A stretch of DNA of 64,000 nt, from the NCBI RefSeq assembly GCF_949769285.1, contig NZ_OX458331.1:496001-560000 (forward strand), in the 5' to 3' direction. A program made the position numbers and the translations under genes. This document shows positions 25,416 through 33,953 of the stretch, in pieces (position 1 is the first letter of the stretch; the number at the start of each line of letters is the position of its first letter). Origin of the DNA: Anaerococcus sp. Marseille-Q7828. GTDB lineage: Bacteria > Bacillota > Clostridia > Tissierellales > Peptoniphilaceae. A model generated the notes under the pieces. The model was not told the origin of the DNA, ran no database searches, and saw only the letters and a list, made by a program, of their open reading frames with translations.

Positions 25416-27383
25416 TTATTTCTTATTAAGATAGGTGTTTGCAGAGCTTCCACCTACAAGTCTAAAGTATTTTACAGGAAGTCCTCTAGAATCGCCCATG
25501 TAGCCCTTACGAGGTGTTACTGCTACACCATTTTTACTGTAGGACATATGTATGATTGTATCATCTGTTGGGTTTAGGATAAATCCAGTGTGGCCTGCTG
25601 CTCCTGCAGATCCACCTGGCGTACCTGCAACGAAGATGTCACCATACCTGATGTCAGATTCTTTTACTTCATACATTACCTTGCCCTTTGCTCCCATTTG
25701 GAATAGGGTTTCGGTATTGCCTACCCATGCGTTCTTATCTAGGAATCCACCGTATATTAGTGACCTATATACTGCTGATGAGCAGTCTGCTTGGCTGGCT
25801 GTATTTCTGCCTGCACCCATATTGTAGGTTAGCTTGTTAGCTCTGGCATTGAACATCCATTCTATAACTTTATCAACAGATTTTTCACCTGGGATGTTGT
25901 TATCTTCTTTTGTAGCTATACCATTTTCATCGACATTGTATACTACACCTTGTTGTGTAATTGTCTTGTTAGCGGTTAGGCCATTTGATGTGAAATAGTA
26001 GTATTTGTCATCTATCTTCCATACGCCTTCTTTTACATATCCATTTTCGTTAGTGTGGTATTTTTGACCATTGTATGTTACCCATGAATTCTTAGGATTT
26101 TTTACTAGGCCGTTCTTGTCGATATTATAGTATTTTCCACCAGCAATTATAGATGTATTTTGGAATAGAACACCTTGGTCATCAAATACGTATGTATTTT
26201 TGCCTTCGCTAAATAGACCCTTTATAATAGAGCCGTTTTTATTTGTTCTATATGTCTTACCACCAAGGTTGAACCAATAATTCTTTCTATTAGTTGCTAT
26301 ACCATTTCCATCTACTGTGTAGAATCTTGATTCTGTTAGAACTTTTTTATTTGTTTTTAAAACTCCGTCGTTGTCAAAGTAATATGTTTTGTCGGCAATC
26401 TTAGCTATACCTTTTAATAATTTTCCATTATTATCGTTATAGTATTTTTTCTTGTTGATTGTTACCCATTTATTTTTTGGTGCAACCATCTCGCCTTCGC
26501 TTCCAATATCATAATGAGATTCATTTGTTACTAGAAGTCTGTTTAATTGTAAGATACCATCGTTGTTAAAATAGTATTTTTTGTTTTTGATTTCTTTGAT
26601 ACCTCTTACAATATGACCAGTTTCATCTGAATAGTATAGGTTTGCGCCCATTACTGTCCAGTATGCCTTTGGATTTGTAGCATTACCCTTGCTGTCGATA
26701 TTGTAGAATCTATCATTAACTATAACTTGTGCATTTGTAACTAACTTATTGTTTTCGTAATATTTTGTTGTATTCTTTTCCTCAACTATAACACCTGTTG
26801 CCTTTGGAGCATAGTAAACTTTTTGATCAATATTTGTTTCTTCTGTGACAGTTTGATCTTCAGTATTTTGATTGTCAGTAGTTTTATTATCAAGGGATTG
26901 ACTATTTTCGCTTGTTTTAGCATCAACATCGTCAATCATTGTTAAAATTTCGTCAAGATTTGTATCGTCATAGTAAACTAGGTCATTTCTTTGTTCTTGA
27001 TCTTCTGATTCTTCGTTGATTTCATCAGTTAATTCTTCTTGCCTAGTTTCAGCTTCTTCGTTTTCTTCGTTATCGATACTTGTATTTTCTTCTTTTTCTT
27101 CTAATTCTAGCTCTGGCTCTTTATTTTCTGAGATAGCTTCTTCATTCTCATCAAGACTTTGGCTACTTAGCATGATATCTTCATTGCTATCTTCATAGCT
27201 ATCTACTTGATCTTGGCTGATTGGTTGTACTTGATCATTTAAGCTAGCATCAGAACTTTCCTCAGTGCTTAGTTCAACATTCAGATCGTATCCTTCATCA
27301 GCATATGCATTTTCAGAAAGAGTTACAGCTTGAGATACAAATAATGTTGAGGCAAGCAATAATGTTTTATTAATTTTCTTCAT
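25416..27383 (-). CDS. Secreted peptidoglycan amidase with cell-wall-binding repeats
   Basis: 655 residues. A Sec signal peptide (LLLASTLFVSQAVTLSENAYA) is followed by a long acidic Glu/Asp/Ser-rich region (about 30-175), then about eight choline/glucan-binding-like repeats (residues about 190-500; units such as KKYYFNNDGIL and KTYYFDNDGVL alternating with NxWVTxNGKKY). The C-terminal domain (about 515-650) is of the NlpC/P60-like phage amidase type: ADCSSAVYRSL holds the catalytic Cys and GHTGFILN the His. It should act outside the cell on cross-bridges or stem peptides, perhaps in cell separation. No sortase signal is present, so the repeats probably provide retention. Confidence 0.88.
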   Translation of the reverse strand: MKKINKTLLLASTLFVSQAVTLSENAYADEGYDLNVELSTEESSDASLNDQVQPISQDQVDSYEDSNEDIMLSSQSLDENEEAISENKEPELELEEKEENTSIDNEENEEAETRQEELTDEINEESEDQEQRNDLVYYDDTNLDEILTMIDDVDAKTSENSQSLDNKTTDNQNTEDQTVTEETNIDQKVYYAPKATGVIVEEKNTTKYYENNKLVTNAQVIVNDRFYNIDSKGNATNPKAYWTVMGANLYYSDETGHIVRGIKEIKNKKYYFNNDGILQLNRLLVTNESHYDIGSEGEMVAPKNKWVTINKKKYYNDNNGKLLKGIAKIADKTYYFDNDGVLKTNKKVLTESRFYTVDGNGIATNRKNYWFNLGGKTYRTNKNGSIIKGLFSEGKNTYVFDDQGVLFQNTSIIAGGKYYNIDKNGLVKNPKNSWVTYNGQKYHTNENGYVKEGVWKIDDKYYYFTSNGLTANKTITQQGVVYNVDENGIATKEDNNIPGEKSVDKVIEWMFNARANKLTYNMGAGRNTASQADCSSAVYRSLIYGGFLDKNAWVGNTETLFQMGAKGKVMYEVKESDIRYGDIFVAGTPGGSAGAAGHTGFILNPTDDTIIHMSYSKNGVAVTPRKGYMGDSRGLPVKYFRLVGGSSANTYLNKK

Positions 27384-27607
27384 ATTTTATTACCTCACTT
27401 TTATTACAATATAATTACAATAAGTCTATTTTTTTAGTTTACAGACCTATTATAAACCATTTAAAATCTAATTGCAACAAAAAAGTTACAAATATTTGCG
27501 TAATTTATATTTTTTACCCAAAAAAATTAAAAAATAATTACAAATATGTATTTAACTACAAAAAAATAAAGAAACGTGATAGAATTATAATAACTTAAGG
27601 AGGCCAT

Positions 27608-28579
27608 ATGACTTACAAAAAAATACTAGCAAGCCTTGCACTAATAGCTGTTTTAAGTGCTTGTAACAATAAAGAAGCAAAAAATGTCCAAAATGTAGCA
27701 AATGATGAAGAAATATCTCAAGCTCTTGAGGATAATAATACAGAATCTACAGCAGAAGATAAAAAAGGTGAAGAAAAACCTATCACAGAAAAAGAAGCTG
27801 ACACAATCGACTATGATAAGTGGAGAGATATGATAGTCGAGTTTGGTGAATTTGACCAAGATTTTGCCGATGAGCTATCTGATGAAGAAATTGATACAGT
27901 AGTAGGAAAAGCAAAAGAACTAGCAGAAGAAACTGGCTACTGGGATCAAAAGGACTTTGTATTCCAAGAATTAGCAATTGAAAATCCATACCAATCTAGC
28001 AAATTCCCTCTAGATTCAATATCAGCTAAATACAACCAAGAAGCTGCCGAAGAAGGAGAGCTTACAGATAGGTTCAACTACGAGAGAACTTTGATGGGAA
28101 CCTGGGGCTATCCAGCAGATAAGGTTTGGGCAACAGATGATTATTACATCCAAGAAGCTCTAAAGATTGCCTATATGGAAAATGAAAAATTATACTTTGA
28201 CGATTATATAAAAAGAGCTGCAGATATCCTATTTTTGAATAAACTTTCACCAGAAGAAGAAAGCGATGAAAGTACCGAGGCAGAAAATACTGAAGATTCA
28301 TCCGACACTTCAAAAGAAGAAGACGAAAAACCTAAAAAACCAACTATGAGAAGATTTGGCTCAAGCCAAACTGACTACGATGCCATCAAAGCAGCAATGG
28401 TACAATACTATGAATTTTCTCCATCTGTAGTAAATCAAATGACAAATGAAGATATAGACAAGGCCTACACCCGTGCCATGGATAGGCTAGAAGAAACAGG
28501 ATTTGGCGATATAGGACTAATATTTGACGAACTAGGCAAGATGTACCCAGGTGCATCAACCATGTATCCAGGTGAATAA
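27608..28579 (+). CDS. Lipoprotein with a duplicated helical domain, unknown function
   Basis: 323 residues. The signal LASLALIAVLSACNN ends in a lipobox, so it is membrane anchored outside. An acidic low-complexity linker follows, then two related helical units. One is at about residues 72-135 (DELSDEEIDTVVGKAKELAE, then ETGYWDQKDFVFQEL), the other at 255-323 (QMTNEDIDKAYTRAMDRLEE, then TGFGDIGLIFDELGKMYPG). They are separated by another acidic linker. I do not recognise the family. It is monocistronic, AAGGAGGCCAT before the ATG and a terminator after it, and it faces the opposite way to most neighbours. Confidence 0.75.
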   Translation: MTYKKILASLALIAVLSACNNKEAKNVQNVANDEEISQALEDNNTESTAEDKKGEEKPITEKEADTIDYDKWRDMIVEFGEFDQDFADELSDEEIDTVVGKAKELAEETGYWDQKDFVFQELAIENPYQSSKFPLDSISAKYNQEAAEEGELTDRFNYERTLMGTWGYPADKVWATDDYYIQEALKIAYMENEKLYFDDYIKRAADILFLNKLSPEEESDESTEAENTEDSSDTSKEEDEKPKKPTMRRFGSSQTDYDAIKAAMVQYYEFSPSVVNQMTNEDIDKAYTRAMDRLEETGFGDIGLIFDELGKMYPGASTMYPGE

Positions 28580-28583
28580 AAAT

Positions 28584-28605
28584 TAGGGGCTAAAAGCCCC
28601 TTTTA
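28584..28605 (+). terminator. Terminator of the lipoprotein gene
   Basis: AGGGGC-TAAAA-GCCCCT hairpin followed by TTT, five bases after the stop. Confidence 0.82.
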
Positions 28606-28612
28606 TAATTTC

Positions 28613-28684
28613 TAATATTCTAAAATAGTCTTGTTTTGCATTGAATATTCTAATTCGCCACTAAAATTCAACTTCAAAACTCAT
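28613..28684 (-). pseudogene. Remnant of a toxin gene coupled to the RelB-like antitoxin
   Basis: An ATG overlaps the antitoxin stop (ATGA), the arrangement expected for a RelE/YafQ-type toxin gene. It reads MSFEVEF and then stops. A one-base shift extends it as SGELEYSMQNKTILEY before another stop. No full toxin follows; the lipoprotein terminator begins shortly after. I read it as a truncated, frameshifted toxin start, but the piece is too short to name the toxin family. Confidence 0.45.
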
Positions 28685-28986
28685 AGATTGTACTTTCTAT
28701 AAAAATCTTCAAAAACTTCACTGGTAGGTACAGTTTTCCCATTTTCTATATCTCTATAACCTTTTGCTAATTCTTCAAGTAAGTCTTCCTCACTCATATC
28801 CTCTACAATAGGTAAGTTAGGTCTAGTAAGCTTTACTTCCATAGGAATCCCATTCTTCTCAACTATTTGCCTGTAGTACATATTGATAGCAGTAGAAACA
28901 GGTATGCCTAGCTTTGCCAAAATTTCCTCAGCTTGTTTCTTAATTTCCGGTTCAATTCTTACATTAATAGTATCAGTTTTGCTCAT
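28681..28986 (-). CDS. RelB/DinJ-family antitoxin (toxin lost)
   Basis: 101 residues. The N-terminus TINVRIEPEIKKQAEEILAK with LGIPVSTAINMYYRQIV is the ribbon-helix-helix of RelB/DinJ antitoxins; the acidic C-terminus would wrap a toxin. No toxin gene remains downstream, only the short remnant at 28613-28684. It may still repress its own promoter. The divergent gene at 29107 is a second, unrelated antitoxin, and the 120 bases between them hold both promoters. Confidence 0.85.
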   Translation of the reverse strand: MSKTDTINVRIEPEIKKQAEEILAKLGIPVSTAINMYYRQIVEKNGIPMEVKLTRPNLPIVEDMSEEDLLEELAKGYRDIENGKTVPTSEVFEDFYRKYNL

Positions 28987-29028
28987 AAACTCATCTCCTT
29001 ATAAGGATAATACTATCTGTAATGCAAT

Positions 29029-29057
29029 TTGCAATACATTTTTATAGGATGTATAAT
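29029..29057 (+). promoter_or_regulatory. Promoter of the Phd-like antitoxin gene
   Basis: TTGCAA (29029-29034), 17 bases, TATAAT (29052-29057). A TGCAATTTGCA palindrome overlaps the -35 box (29023-29033) and may be an antitoxin operator. Confidence 0.6.
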
Positions 29058-29106
29058 AGTATATATTTATCCTATTTGTGGTATAATAAATGTAAGGAGA
29101 TTAAAA

Positions 29107-29346
29107 ATGAAGATAGATACAAAAACAATGGTTTCTATAACAGAAGCAAATCAAAATTTTTCCAAAGTAGCAAGATTAGTTGATGAAAAAGGCTCTGCAG
29201 TTATTTTTAAAAATAATGAACCTAAATATATAATGGTTCCTTATGAAGAAGACGAAGAAGAATATATATCTGAAGATGAATTAAAGAAAATTTCAGATAA
29301 ATTTTTAGAAAAAAATAAAAAAGCCTATAAAAAGTTGGCTGAATAA
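29107..29346 (+). CDS. Phd/YefM-family antitoxin (toxin decayed)
   Basis: 79 residues starting at the ATG after AAGGAGATTAAAA. The fold signature is SITEANQNFSKVARLVDEKG followed by VIFKNNEPKYIMVPYEE, the Phd/YefM N-terminal DNA-binding domain. The C-terminus is charged and helical, as needed for toxin binding. Downstream lies a broken Doc-like frame (29346-29518). Phd-Doc pairs normally form one operon, so this antitoxin is now orphaned. Confidence 0.86.
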   Translation: MKIDTKTMVSITEANQNFSKVARLVDEKGSAVIFKNNEPKYIMVPYEEDEEEYISEDELKKISDKFLEKNKKAYKKLAE

Positions 29347-29518
29347 TTAGATTTTTTAAAGAAGATATAATATTTCTAGGCGAGCAACTCACTAACAAAA
29401 TAGCGGAGATAAGTCTATAAGAGTTCTATTATTTTTTATCTGTAAATTCTCCTTACAAAACATTCGAGCTAATAATCATATCAATAATACAAAAGCATGA
29501 GACTAGGAAAACTTATTA
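29346..29518 (+). pseudogene. Decayed Doc (Fic-family) toxin gene
   Basis: Directly after the Phd-like stop, one frame reads IRFFKEDIIFLGEQL, which resembles the N-terminus of Doc toxins (typically FSKEDIIFLHEQLI). A stop codon follows, and the same frame then gives FLSVNSPYKTFE, resembling the Doc LLESALNSPFQTF region. The Fic catalytic motif (HPFxxGN) is absent, there is no ATG and the piece is about a third of normal length. It is therefore a degraded toxin. The match is from memory of the family, not an alignment. Confidence 0.5.
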
Positions 29519-29531
29519 GACTCATGCTTTT
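29489..29531 (-). terminator. Terminator overlapping the end of the GNAT-like gene
   Basis: Minus strand AAAAGCATGAG (29521-29531) pairs with CTCATGCTTTT (29491-29501). The stem straddles the stop codon of the gene ending at 29503. Confidence 0.72.
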
Positions 29532-30174
29532 TATAATATTTGATGTAAGTATCGTAAGAACTTTTAATATTTATATCAAACATATCCTTTAATTCTGTGG
29601 CAAAGTAGTCTGTGTCGTCTGCCTCAAAGAATATTTTATCATATTTGTCAAAAAGGAAAGTTAATAAGGCACTGAGGAAGGCTCTTCTGCTTTTTGAATC
29701 GGATTTGCTATTAGCTAGGTAGGCAATTTCATTTTCTTCTACAAAGGCACAAATTGTTATGACCCCATCTTCTCTCATATAGATTGCTTCCTTGGGAAGA
29801 GTACTTACAAAGTCATCAAAACTTGCAGTTAGTGGACTAATATCATAGTGAACTAGAGCGTAATAATCATAAAGAATTTGGCAACATTTCTTGTATTCCA
29901 AACTCCCATATTGACATTGGCAAATATCAACCTTTTTAAGAGGATATTTAAGATTCTCCTTTGTAACTTCGACTTCATAGCACTTTCTCTTTAATATAAA
30001 ATCATTTTTTTCCAATAGATCAATCAAATTATCATTATCAGAATCCACTCCTATTTGTAGGGGCTTTTTGTATTTATCCAGCAAATGATCAAAATCATTG
30101 ATAGTGGATATCTCTGAATTTTCTATATTTAAATATGTATGTTTATTGTGAAATTTATTAGTATAAGTTTTCAT
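29503..30174 (-). CDS. Probable GNAT-fold acetyltransferase
   Basis: About 223 residues. The layout suggests a GNAT-type protein: VITICAFVEENEIAYLANSK would be the central beta strands, SRRAFLSALLTFLFDKYDKIFFEA the acyl-CoA helix and following strand, and ELKDMFDIN the terminal part. The N-terminal half (LLEKNDFILKRKCYEVEV) resembles a first GNAT-like repeat. The pyrophosphate loop R-x-x-G-x-G is not clear, so activity is uncertain. I use the ATG at 30174; the GTG at 30186 lacks a ribosome-binding site. Confidence 0.5.
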   Translation of the reverse strand: MKTYTNKFHNKHTYLNIENSEISTINDFDHLLDKYKKPLQIGVDSDNDNLIDLLEKNDFILKRKCYEVEVTKENLKYPLKKVDICQCQYGSLEYKKCCQILYDYYALVHYDISPLTASFDDFVSTLPKEAIYMREDGVITICAFVEENEIAYLANSKSDSKSRRAFLSALLTFLFDKYDKIFFEADDTDYFATELKDMFDINIKSSYDTYIKYYKKHESNKFS

Positions 30175-30200
30175 ATTAGATCCCACTTCTATAGTACTTT

Positions 30201-30237
30201 AAAAAAACTGATAGATCCAAAAACACTACTATCAGTT
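30201..30237 (-). terminator. Terminator of the DDAH-like gene
   Basis: Minus strand AACTGATAG...CTATCAGTT stem followed by seven T, seven bases past the stop at 30244. Confidence 0.85.
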
Positions 30238-30243
30238 CTTAAC

Positions 30244-31023
30244 TTAGAATCTCAATGATAAGCAAGTCAAAGATCCATCTATTTTCTTAAATTCATCAGT
30301 ATTAACAACTTTAACAGGATATCCTAGAGATTTGATGTGTTCAAGTGTTTTTGGGAATCCATCTGGTACTAGGACTGTGCCGTTGATATATAGGCTGTTG
30401 ATGGCATATAGTTCTTCTTTTGGAACTACAAAACGGTTGAAGTCTTTGAAAGCTTCTTCTTCATTCATCTTTTCGCTTACAAGCATATTGTTATTTTCTA
30501 GATAAATAGCAAAGTCTTTCAAGTGTAGGCCTTCTGTTACAGGAACTGTAGAAGTAGTATAACCATACTTTTCAACAATTTGGCTAAATTGCTTAGCACC
30601 CTCAGCATTGGTTCTATCAGATTGGCCGATGTAAATATGTTTATCAACAACCATAACATCTCCACCTTCCATTGTGCCTGGAGCTTCGATGTAGAATATT
30701 TGATCATCTGAATAATATTTCTTGATAGCTGGCTCTATCTCAAATTTTTCACCATTTCTGCTTTCTCTAGGAGAATTGGTAATAATAGCACATTCCTTCA
30801 AAACTACAGCAGGGTCTTCAACAAAGCAAGAATCAGGATATTCTTCCAAAGCTTCCAAAACAAGAGCCTTGACACCCAAACTTTCAATAGTCTTTACGTA
30901 TTCAGCATGTTGGTTGATAGCATCCTCATAAATAGGCTTATCCTCACTAAACATACCAGTACTAATACCCTCTATCATAGACTTACTTGGTTTTCTTACA
31001 ATTATATTTTTAAATTCTAGCAT
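30244..31023 (-). CDS. Dimethylarginine dimethylaminohydrolase-like amidinohydrolase
   Basis: 259 residues of the guanidino-group-modifying (pentein) superfamily. SCFVEDPAVVL and GTMEGGDVM provide the substrate-binding acids, EGLHLKDFAIYL contains the catalytic His, and SLTCLSLRF at the C-terminus contains the nucleophilic Cys. Size and motif layout fit DDAH (methylarginine to citrulline plus amine) better than the longer arginine deiminases. It is cytosolic, monocistronic and followed by a terminator. The exact substrate is not proven. Confidence 0.87.
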   Translation of the reverse strand: MLEFKNIIVRKPSKSMIEGISTGMFSEDKPIYEDAINQHAEYVKTIESLGVKALVLEALEEYPDSCFVEDPAVVLKECAIITNSPRESRNGEKFEIEPAIKKYYSDDQIFYIEAPGTMEGGDVMVVDKHIYIGQSDRTNAEGAKQFSQIVEKYGYTTSTVPVTEGLHLKDFAIYLENNNMLVSEKMNEEEAFKDFNRFVVPKEELYAINSLYINGTVLVPDGFPKTLEHIKSLGYPVKVVNTDEFKKIDGSLTCLSLRF

Positions 31024-31109
31024 GGTATCCTCCGTATTTAAAATTATATCTGAGGTTAAATAATATTATACCCAATACTAGAATATTAACTTTTAAAGTT
31101 TATACTTTC

Positions 31110-31142
31110 AAAAAAAGATAATGCCATCGCTAGCATTATCTT
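31110..31142 (-). terminator. Terminator of the RraA/GltS operon
   Basis: Minus strand AAGATAATGC...GCATTATCTT 10-bp stem followed by a T-run, five bases after the stop at 31148. Confidence 0.87.
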
Positions 31143-31147
31143 TTCAA

Positions 31148-31828
31148 CTAATCAATAACTTTAACTCCAAGATTTTTTAGGGTTTCATCAACCCATGGTC
31201 TGTCGTAAGTTCCATCAGTTTTCATAGTTTCAAGGATTTTTTCTTCCTTTTTGTTTATTTCCTTTACTTTTTTTATTACTTCAGTTACATCTTCTGGTTT
31301 AATTACAACTATACCGTCACTATCTCCTACTAAGATATCCCCTGGTCTTATTGCTTGGCCCCCTAGAGATATTTCTGTCCCTATTTCTCCAGGACCATTT
31401 TTGTATGGGCCGTTTGGGGAGATTCCTGTTGCATAGATTGCCATATCATCCCATTTTTCTAGCTCATCACTATCTCTAACGCAACCATCTGTTACCATTG
31501 CAGTAACTCCCCTAAGCTTACAGTAGTTTGCCATTAGTTCACCAAAAATCGCTCTATTTGTTGTTCCTAGGGAGTCTATTACTATTACATCTCCTGGATT
31601 TGCTAGATCCATGGCTTTGTGTAAGAATAGATTATCTCCTTGTGCAACTCTTACTGTGAATGCCGGACCTATTAATCTAGTTTTATTTAATGGTCTAATG
31701 CTTTGATCCAAAGATGATGTTCTTCCCATTGCATCATCAAGATTTGCTACTGGGAAATCTTTTAATTGGTCTATTAATTCTCTTTCTGGTCTTTCAAATT
31801 TTAGATTAATTATATTATTAAAACTCAT
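31148..31828 (-). CDS. RraA-like aldolase/decarboxylase (first of two)
   Basis: 226 residues of the RraA / HMG-CHA aldolase superfamily. DAMGRTSSLDQSIRPL is the family N-terminus; GELMANYCKLRGVTAMVTDG followed by CVRDSDEL gives the G-x20-RD signature that binds metal and pyruvate in 4-hydroxy-4-methyl-2-oxoglutarate aldolases. It is more likely a metabolic aldolase or oxaloacetate decarboxylase than an RNase E regulator, since it is encoded with a carboxylate carrier. Last gene of the three-gene operon. Confidence 0.8.
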   Translation of the reverse strand: MSFNNIINLKFERPERELIDQLKDFPVANLDDAMGRTSSLDQSIRPLNKTRLIGPAFTVRVAQGDNLFLHKAMDLANPGDVIVIDSLGTTNRAIFGELMANYCKLRGVTAMVTDGCVRDSDELEKWDDMAIYATGISPNGPYKNGPGEIGTEISLGGQAIRPGDILVGDSDGIVVIKPEDVTEVIKKVKEINKKEEKILETMKTDGTYDRPWVDETLKNLGVKVID

Positions 31829-31844
31829 TTTCGCTCTCTTCTAT

Positions 31845-33164
31845 TTATTTTCTATCAGCACTTCTTCTAAATATAAATGCTATTGTATAAAATACGAGCA
31901 TTATTCCTAATCCTATCCCTAATAGTTTGATTGCTCCATTTTCCCCCATAGCAAGTGCTGGACCTAGTGTTATCATTCCTACCCAGATTGGCATAAAGAA
32001 AAATAAGAACATTCCTGATGAGTCACCTGATGCTGATTGACCTTTTGAGTCTACGCATCTTAAAAGTGTCATTCCTGTTGCAGCATTTCCTGTACATTGG
32101 CCAAACATATTTACCATTTTTTCAAACCACTCATCTTTACAAAAAAATTTACAACCAAAAATATAAAGTGGTGTTAGAATTGCAAACATCACTACACAAT
32201 AGATTATAATTGGTACTATGTATGACACCATAGCGGCTGAATTTATTGTTCCTACTGCTGCTACAATTAGATATTCTAGGGCAAATCCTGATATATTTGT
32301 AACTGTTGTCTTATCTACATATTGGTCAGCTCCTGTTTTTACCATTAATGGCCAAATTATGATGGCGCCAATAATGCCAAGAACTATATCATTCACTTTG
32401 CTAAATCCTTCAGTGATGTATGTTGCTCCTAATTCTCTAATAGCATATCCGAGCATTATACAAAGTGCTATAAAAGCCATTTGTAGAGCAATTGGGTTGA
32501 TTCCTGCTGTTGAAGTTTTTACTCTACCAATTGGAACTTGCTTTTCAACTGGTTTTACACCACCAAAATAATCGGCTGGTAATTTTTCTGGTTTATCAAC
32601 GTATTCAGTATAACCTTTTCTTATACCCCAGTTTACTATTGGCATTCCTATTGATAGGGCTGATACAAGACCAATTGTAGATGTTATCATGGCAATACCC
32701 ATAAAGTCGGGATATCCACCTTCTATGAATAATTGAGCTGCTGATCCTGCTGCACCGTGACCTGCAAAAAATGAATAGATTGAAACCAATCCCCAGTTTG
32801 GTGGTAAACCTTTCCATATTTTAGAAAGTAACAGTCCAACTAATACTCCGAAAAACAATTGAGCTCCATATGTAGCTGCACCCACAAAGGTATAATCAGC
32901 ATAAGATCTTGCTCTTTTGACATTTAAATCAGCACCAAACACTAAACAGGTAAGTATAATTATTATTAAAAAAGATGGATATTTCGATACTCCTTCAGAT
33001 ATAGGTACCACATTTAATATTTGTGGACCCATAATTAGCAAAAGTAAACCACCAATTACTGAAGATGGTATAAAAACTTTTTGTAATATTGTAACTTTTT
33101 CTCTTATGAACCATCCTAATAGCAAAAACAAGCTCAAGTACATAAAGTCTAATATTAATTTCAT
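31845..33164 (-). CDS. GltS-family sodium:carboxylate symporter
   Basis: A 439-residue membrane protein with about 11-12 hydrophobic helices in two related halves. FIPSSVIGGLLLL and SFFAGHGAAGSAAQLF near the middle of the first half, and MFGQCTGNAATGMTLLR in the second, match the re-entrant loops of the GltS (glutamate:Na+) family. Flanked by two RraA-like aldolases, it may import a 2-oxo or hydroxy dicarboxylate, not glutamate; that is inference from context. Confidence 0.78.
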   Translation of the reverse strand: MKLILDFMYLSLFLLLGWFIREKVTILQKVFIPSSVIGGLLLLIMGPQILNVVPISEGVSKYPSFLIIIILTCLVFGADLNVKRARSYADYTFVGAATYGAQLFFGVLVGLLLSKIWKGLPPNWGLVSIYSFFAGHGAAGSAAQLFIEGGYPDFMGIAMITSTIGLVSALSIGMPIVNWGIRKGYTEYVDKPEKLPADYFGGVKPVEKQVPIGRVKTSTAGINPIALQMAFIALCIMLGYAIRELGATYITEGFSKVNDIVLGIIGAIIIWPLMVKTGADQYVDKTTVTNISGFALEYLIVAAVGTINSAAMVSYIVPIIIYCVVMFAILTPLYIFGCKFFCKDEWFEKMVNMFGQCTGNAATGMTLLRCVDSKGQSASGDSSGMFLFFFMPIWVGMITLGPALAMGENGAIKLLGIGLGIMLVFYTIAFIFRRSADRK

Positions 33165-33173
33165 TGATTTCTC

Positions 33174-33824
33174 CTAATTTTCTTTAGTTTGTAATTTGTG
33201 GTAGCCAAATTTTTCTCTTGCTTCTTTTAAGCTAGAGCCATTTTTTATAGCTGCTTCGATTTGAGATTCTTTTTCGTGGATACTGTTAGCAATTTCTAGT
33301 ACTTCTTCACACTTTTCAAAAGGAATTACTATAACACCAGAAGCATCACCTAGAATTATGTCACCATTCTTAACTCTAATATCAGATATTTGGATATCTT
33401 CATTTACAGCTCTTACTTCAACTCTATCTTTTCCGGTTCTCATATAATAACCTTTAGAATATATAGGATAATCAAGTTCTCTTATAGTAGGAACATCTCT
33501 ACAAACCCCGTCTATAACCGTTGCTTCTATATTATGTTCTTTAGCATAGAATGACATAATGTCTCCCCAAACTGTACAGTCGGTTCTACCGTCATTGTCA
33601 ATTACAACAACTTCTCCTTCTTTTACATCATCAATAAAATCTCCAACAGTGCCTTTAACTAATCCACAAGGCATATATGCTACTGTAAACGCTTTTCCGC
33701 ATATCTTATGTTTATGGTCAATAGGTTTAATACCATGCAATGCGCATTCTATTCCTATCTTATCCATTGCATCAGAAACTGTAGCAGTATCTAATTTTCT
33801 AAACTCCTCTACAAAATCTAACAT
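33174..33824 (-). CDS. RraA-like aldolase/decarboxylase (second of two)
   Basis: 216 residues, same superfamily as 31148-31828 but clearly diverged. DTATVSDAMDKIGIE is the N-terminal signature and IEATVIDGVCRDVPTIRELD carries the RD pair. First gene of the operon. I take the ATG at 33824, since TTGGAGG precedes it; a longer frame begins 18 bases earlier with no ribosome-binding site. Two RraA paralogues around one carrier suggest sequential or alternative cleavage of an imported oxo-acid. Confidence 0.8.
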   Translation of the reverse strand: MLDFVEEFRKLDTATVSDAMDKIGIECALHGIKPIDHKHKICGKAFTVAYMPCGLVKGTVGDFIDDVKEGEVVVIDNDGRTDCTVWGDIMSFYAKEHNIEATVIDGVCRDVPTIRELDYPIYSKGYYMRTGKDRVEVRAVNEDIQISDIRVKNGDIILGDASGVIVIPFEKCEEVLEIANSIHEKESQIEAAIKNGSSLKEAREKFGYHKLQTKEN

Positions 33825-33846
33825 CAAATACCTCCAATTCAAAAAT

Positions 33847-33872
33847 ATTGTGTATACATATTGTATACAATC
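33847..33872. promoter_or_regulatory. GntR operator candidate
   Basis: ATTGTATACAAT (33860-33871) is a perfect palindrome, next to a second imperfect copy (ATTGTGTATACAT, 33847-33859). It lies immediately downstream of the -10 box of the RraA operon, where a FadR-subfamily GntR repressor could block transcription. The regulator gene is the next one upstream. Confidence 0.6.
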
Positions 33873-33901
33873 AGTATACCAAAGGTGCTATTTATTGTCA
33901 A
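33873..33901 (-). promoter_or_regulatory. Promoter of the RraA/GltS operon
   Basis: Minus strand TTGACA (33896-33901), 17-base spacer, TATACT (33873-33878), about 50 bases before the first ATG. Confidence 0.78.
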
Positions 33902-33902
33902 A

Positions 33903-33934
33903 TAAAAAACTAATGATATAAATATCATTAGTTT
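33903..33934 (-). terminator. Terminator of the gntR gene
   Basis: Minus strand AAACTAATGAT / ATCATTAGTTT 11-bp stem with a 6-base loop followed by T-rich sequence. It separates gntR from the operon it probably controls. Confidence 0.85.
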
Positions 33935-33953
33935 AAATAAAATTATAATATTT

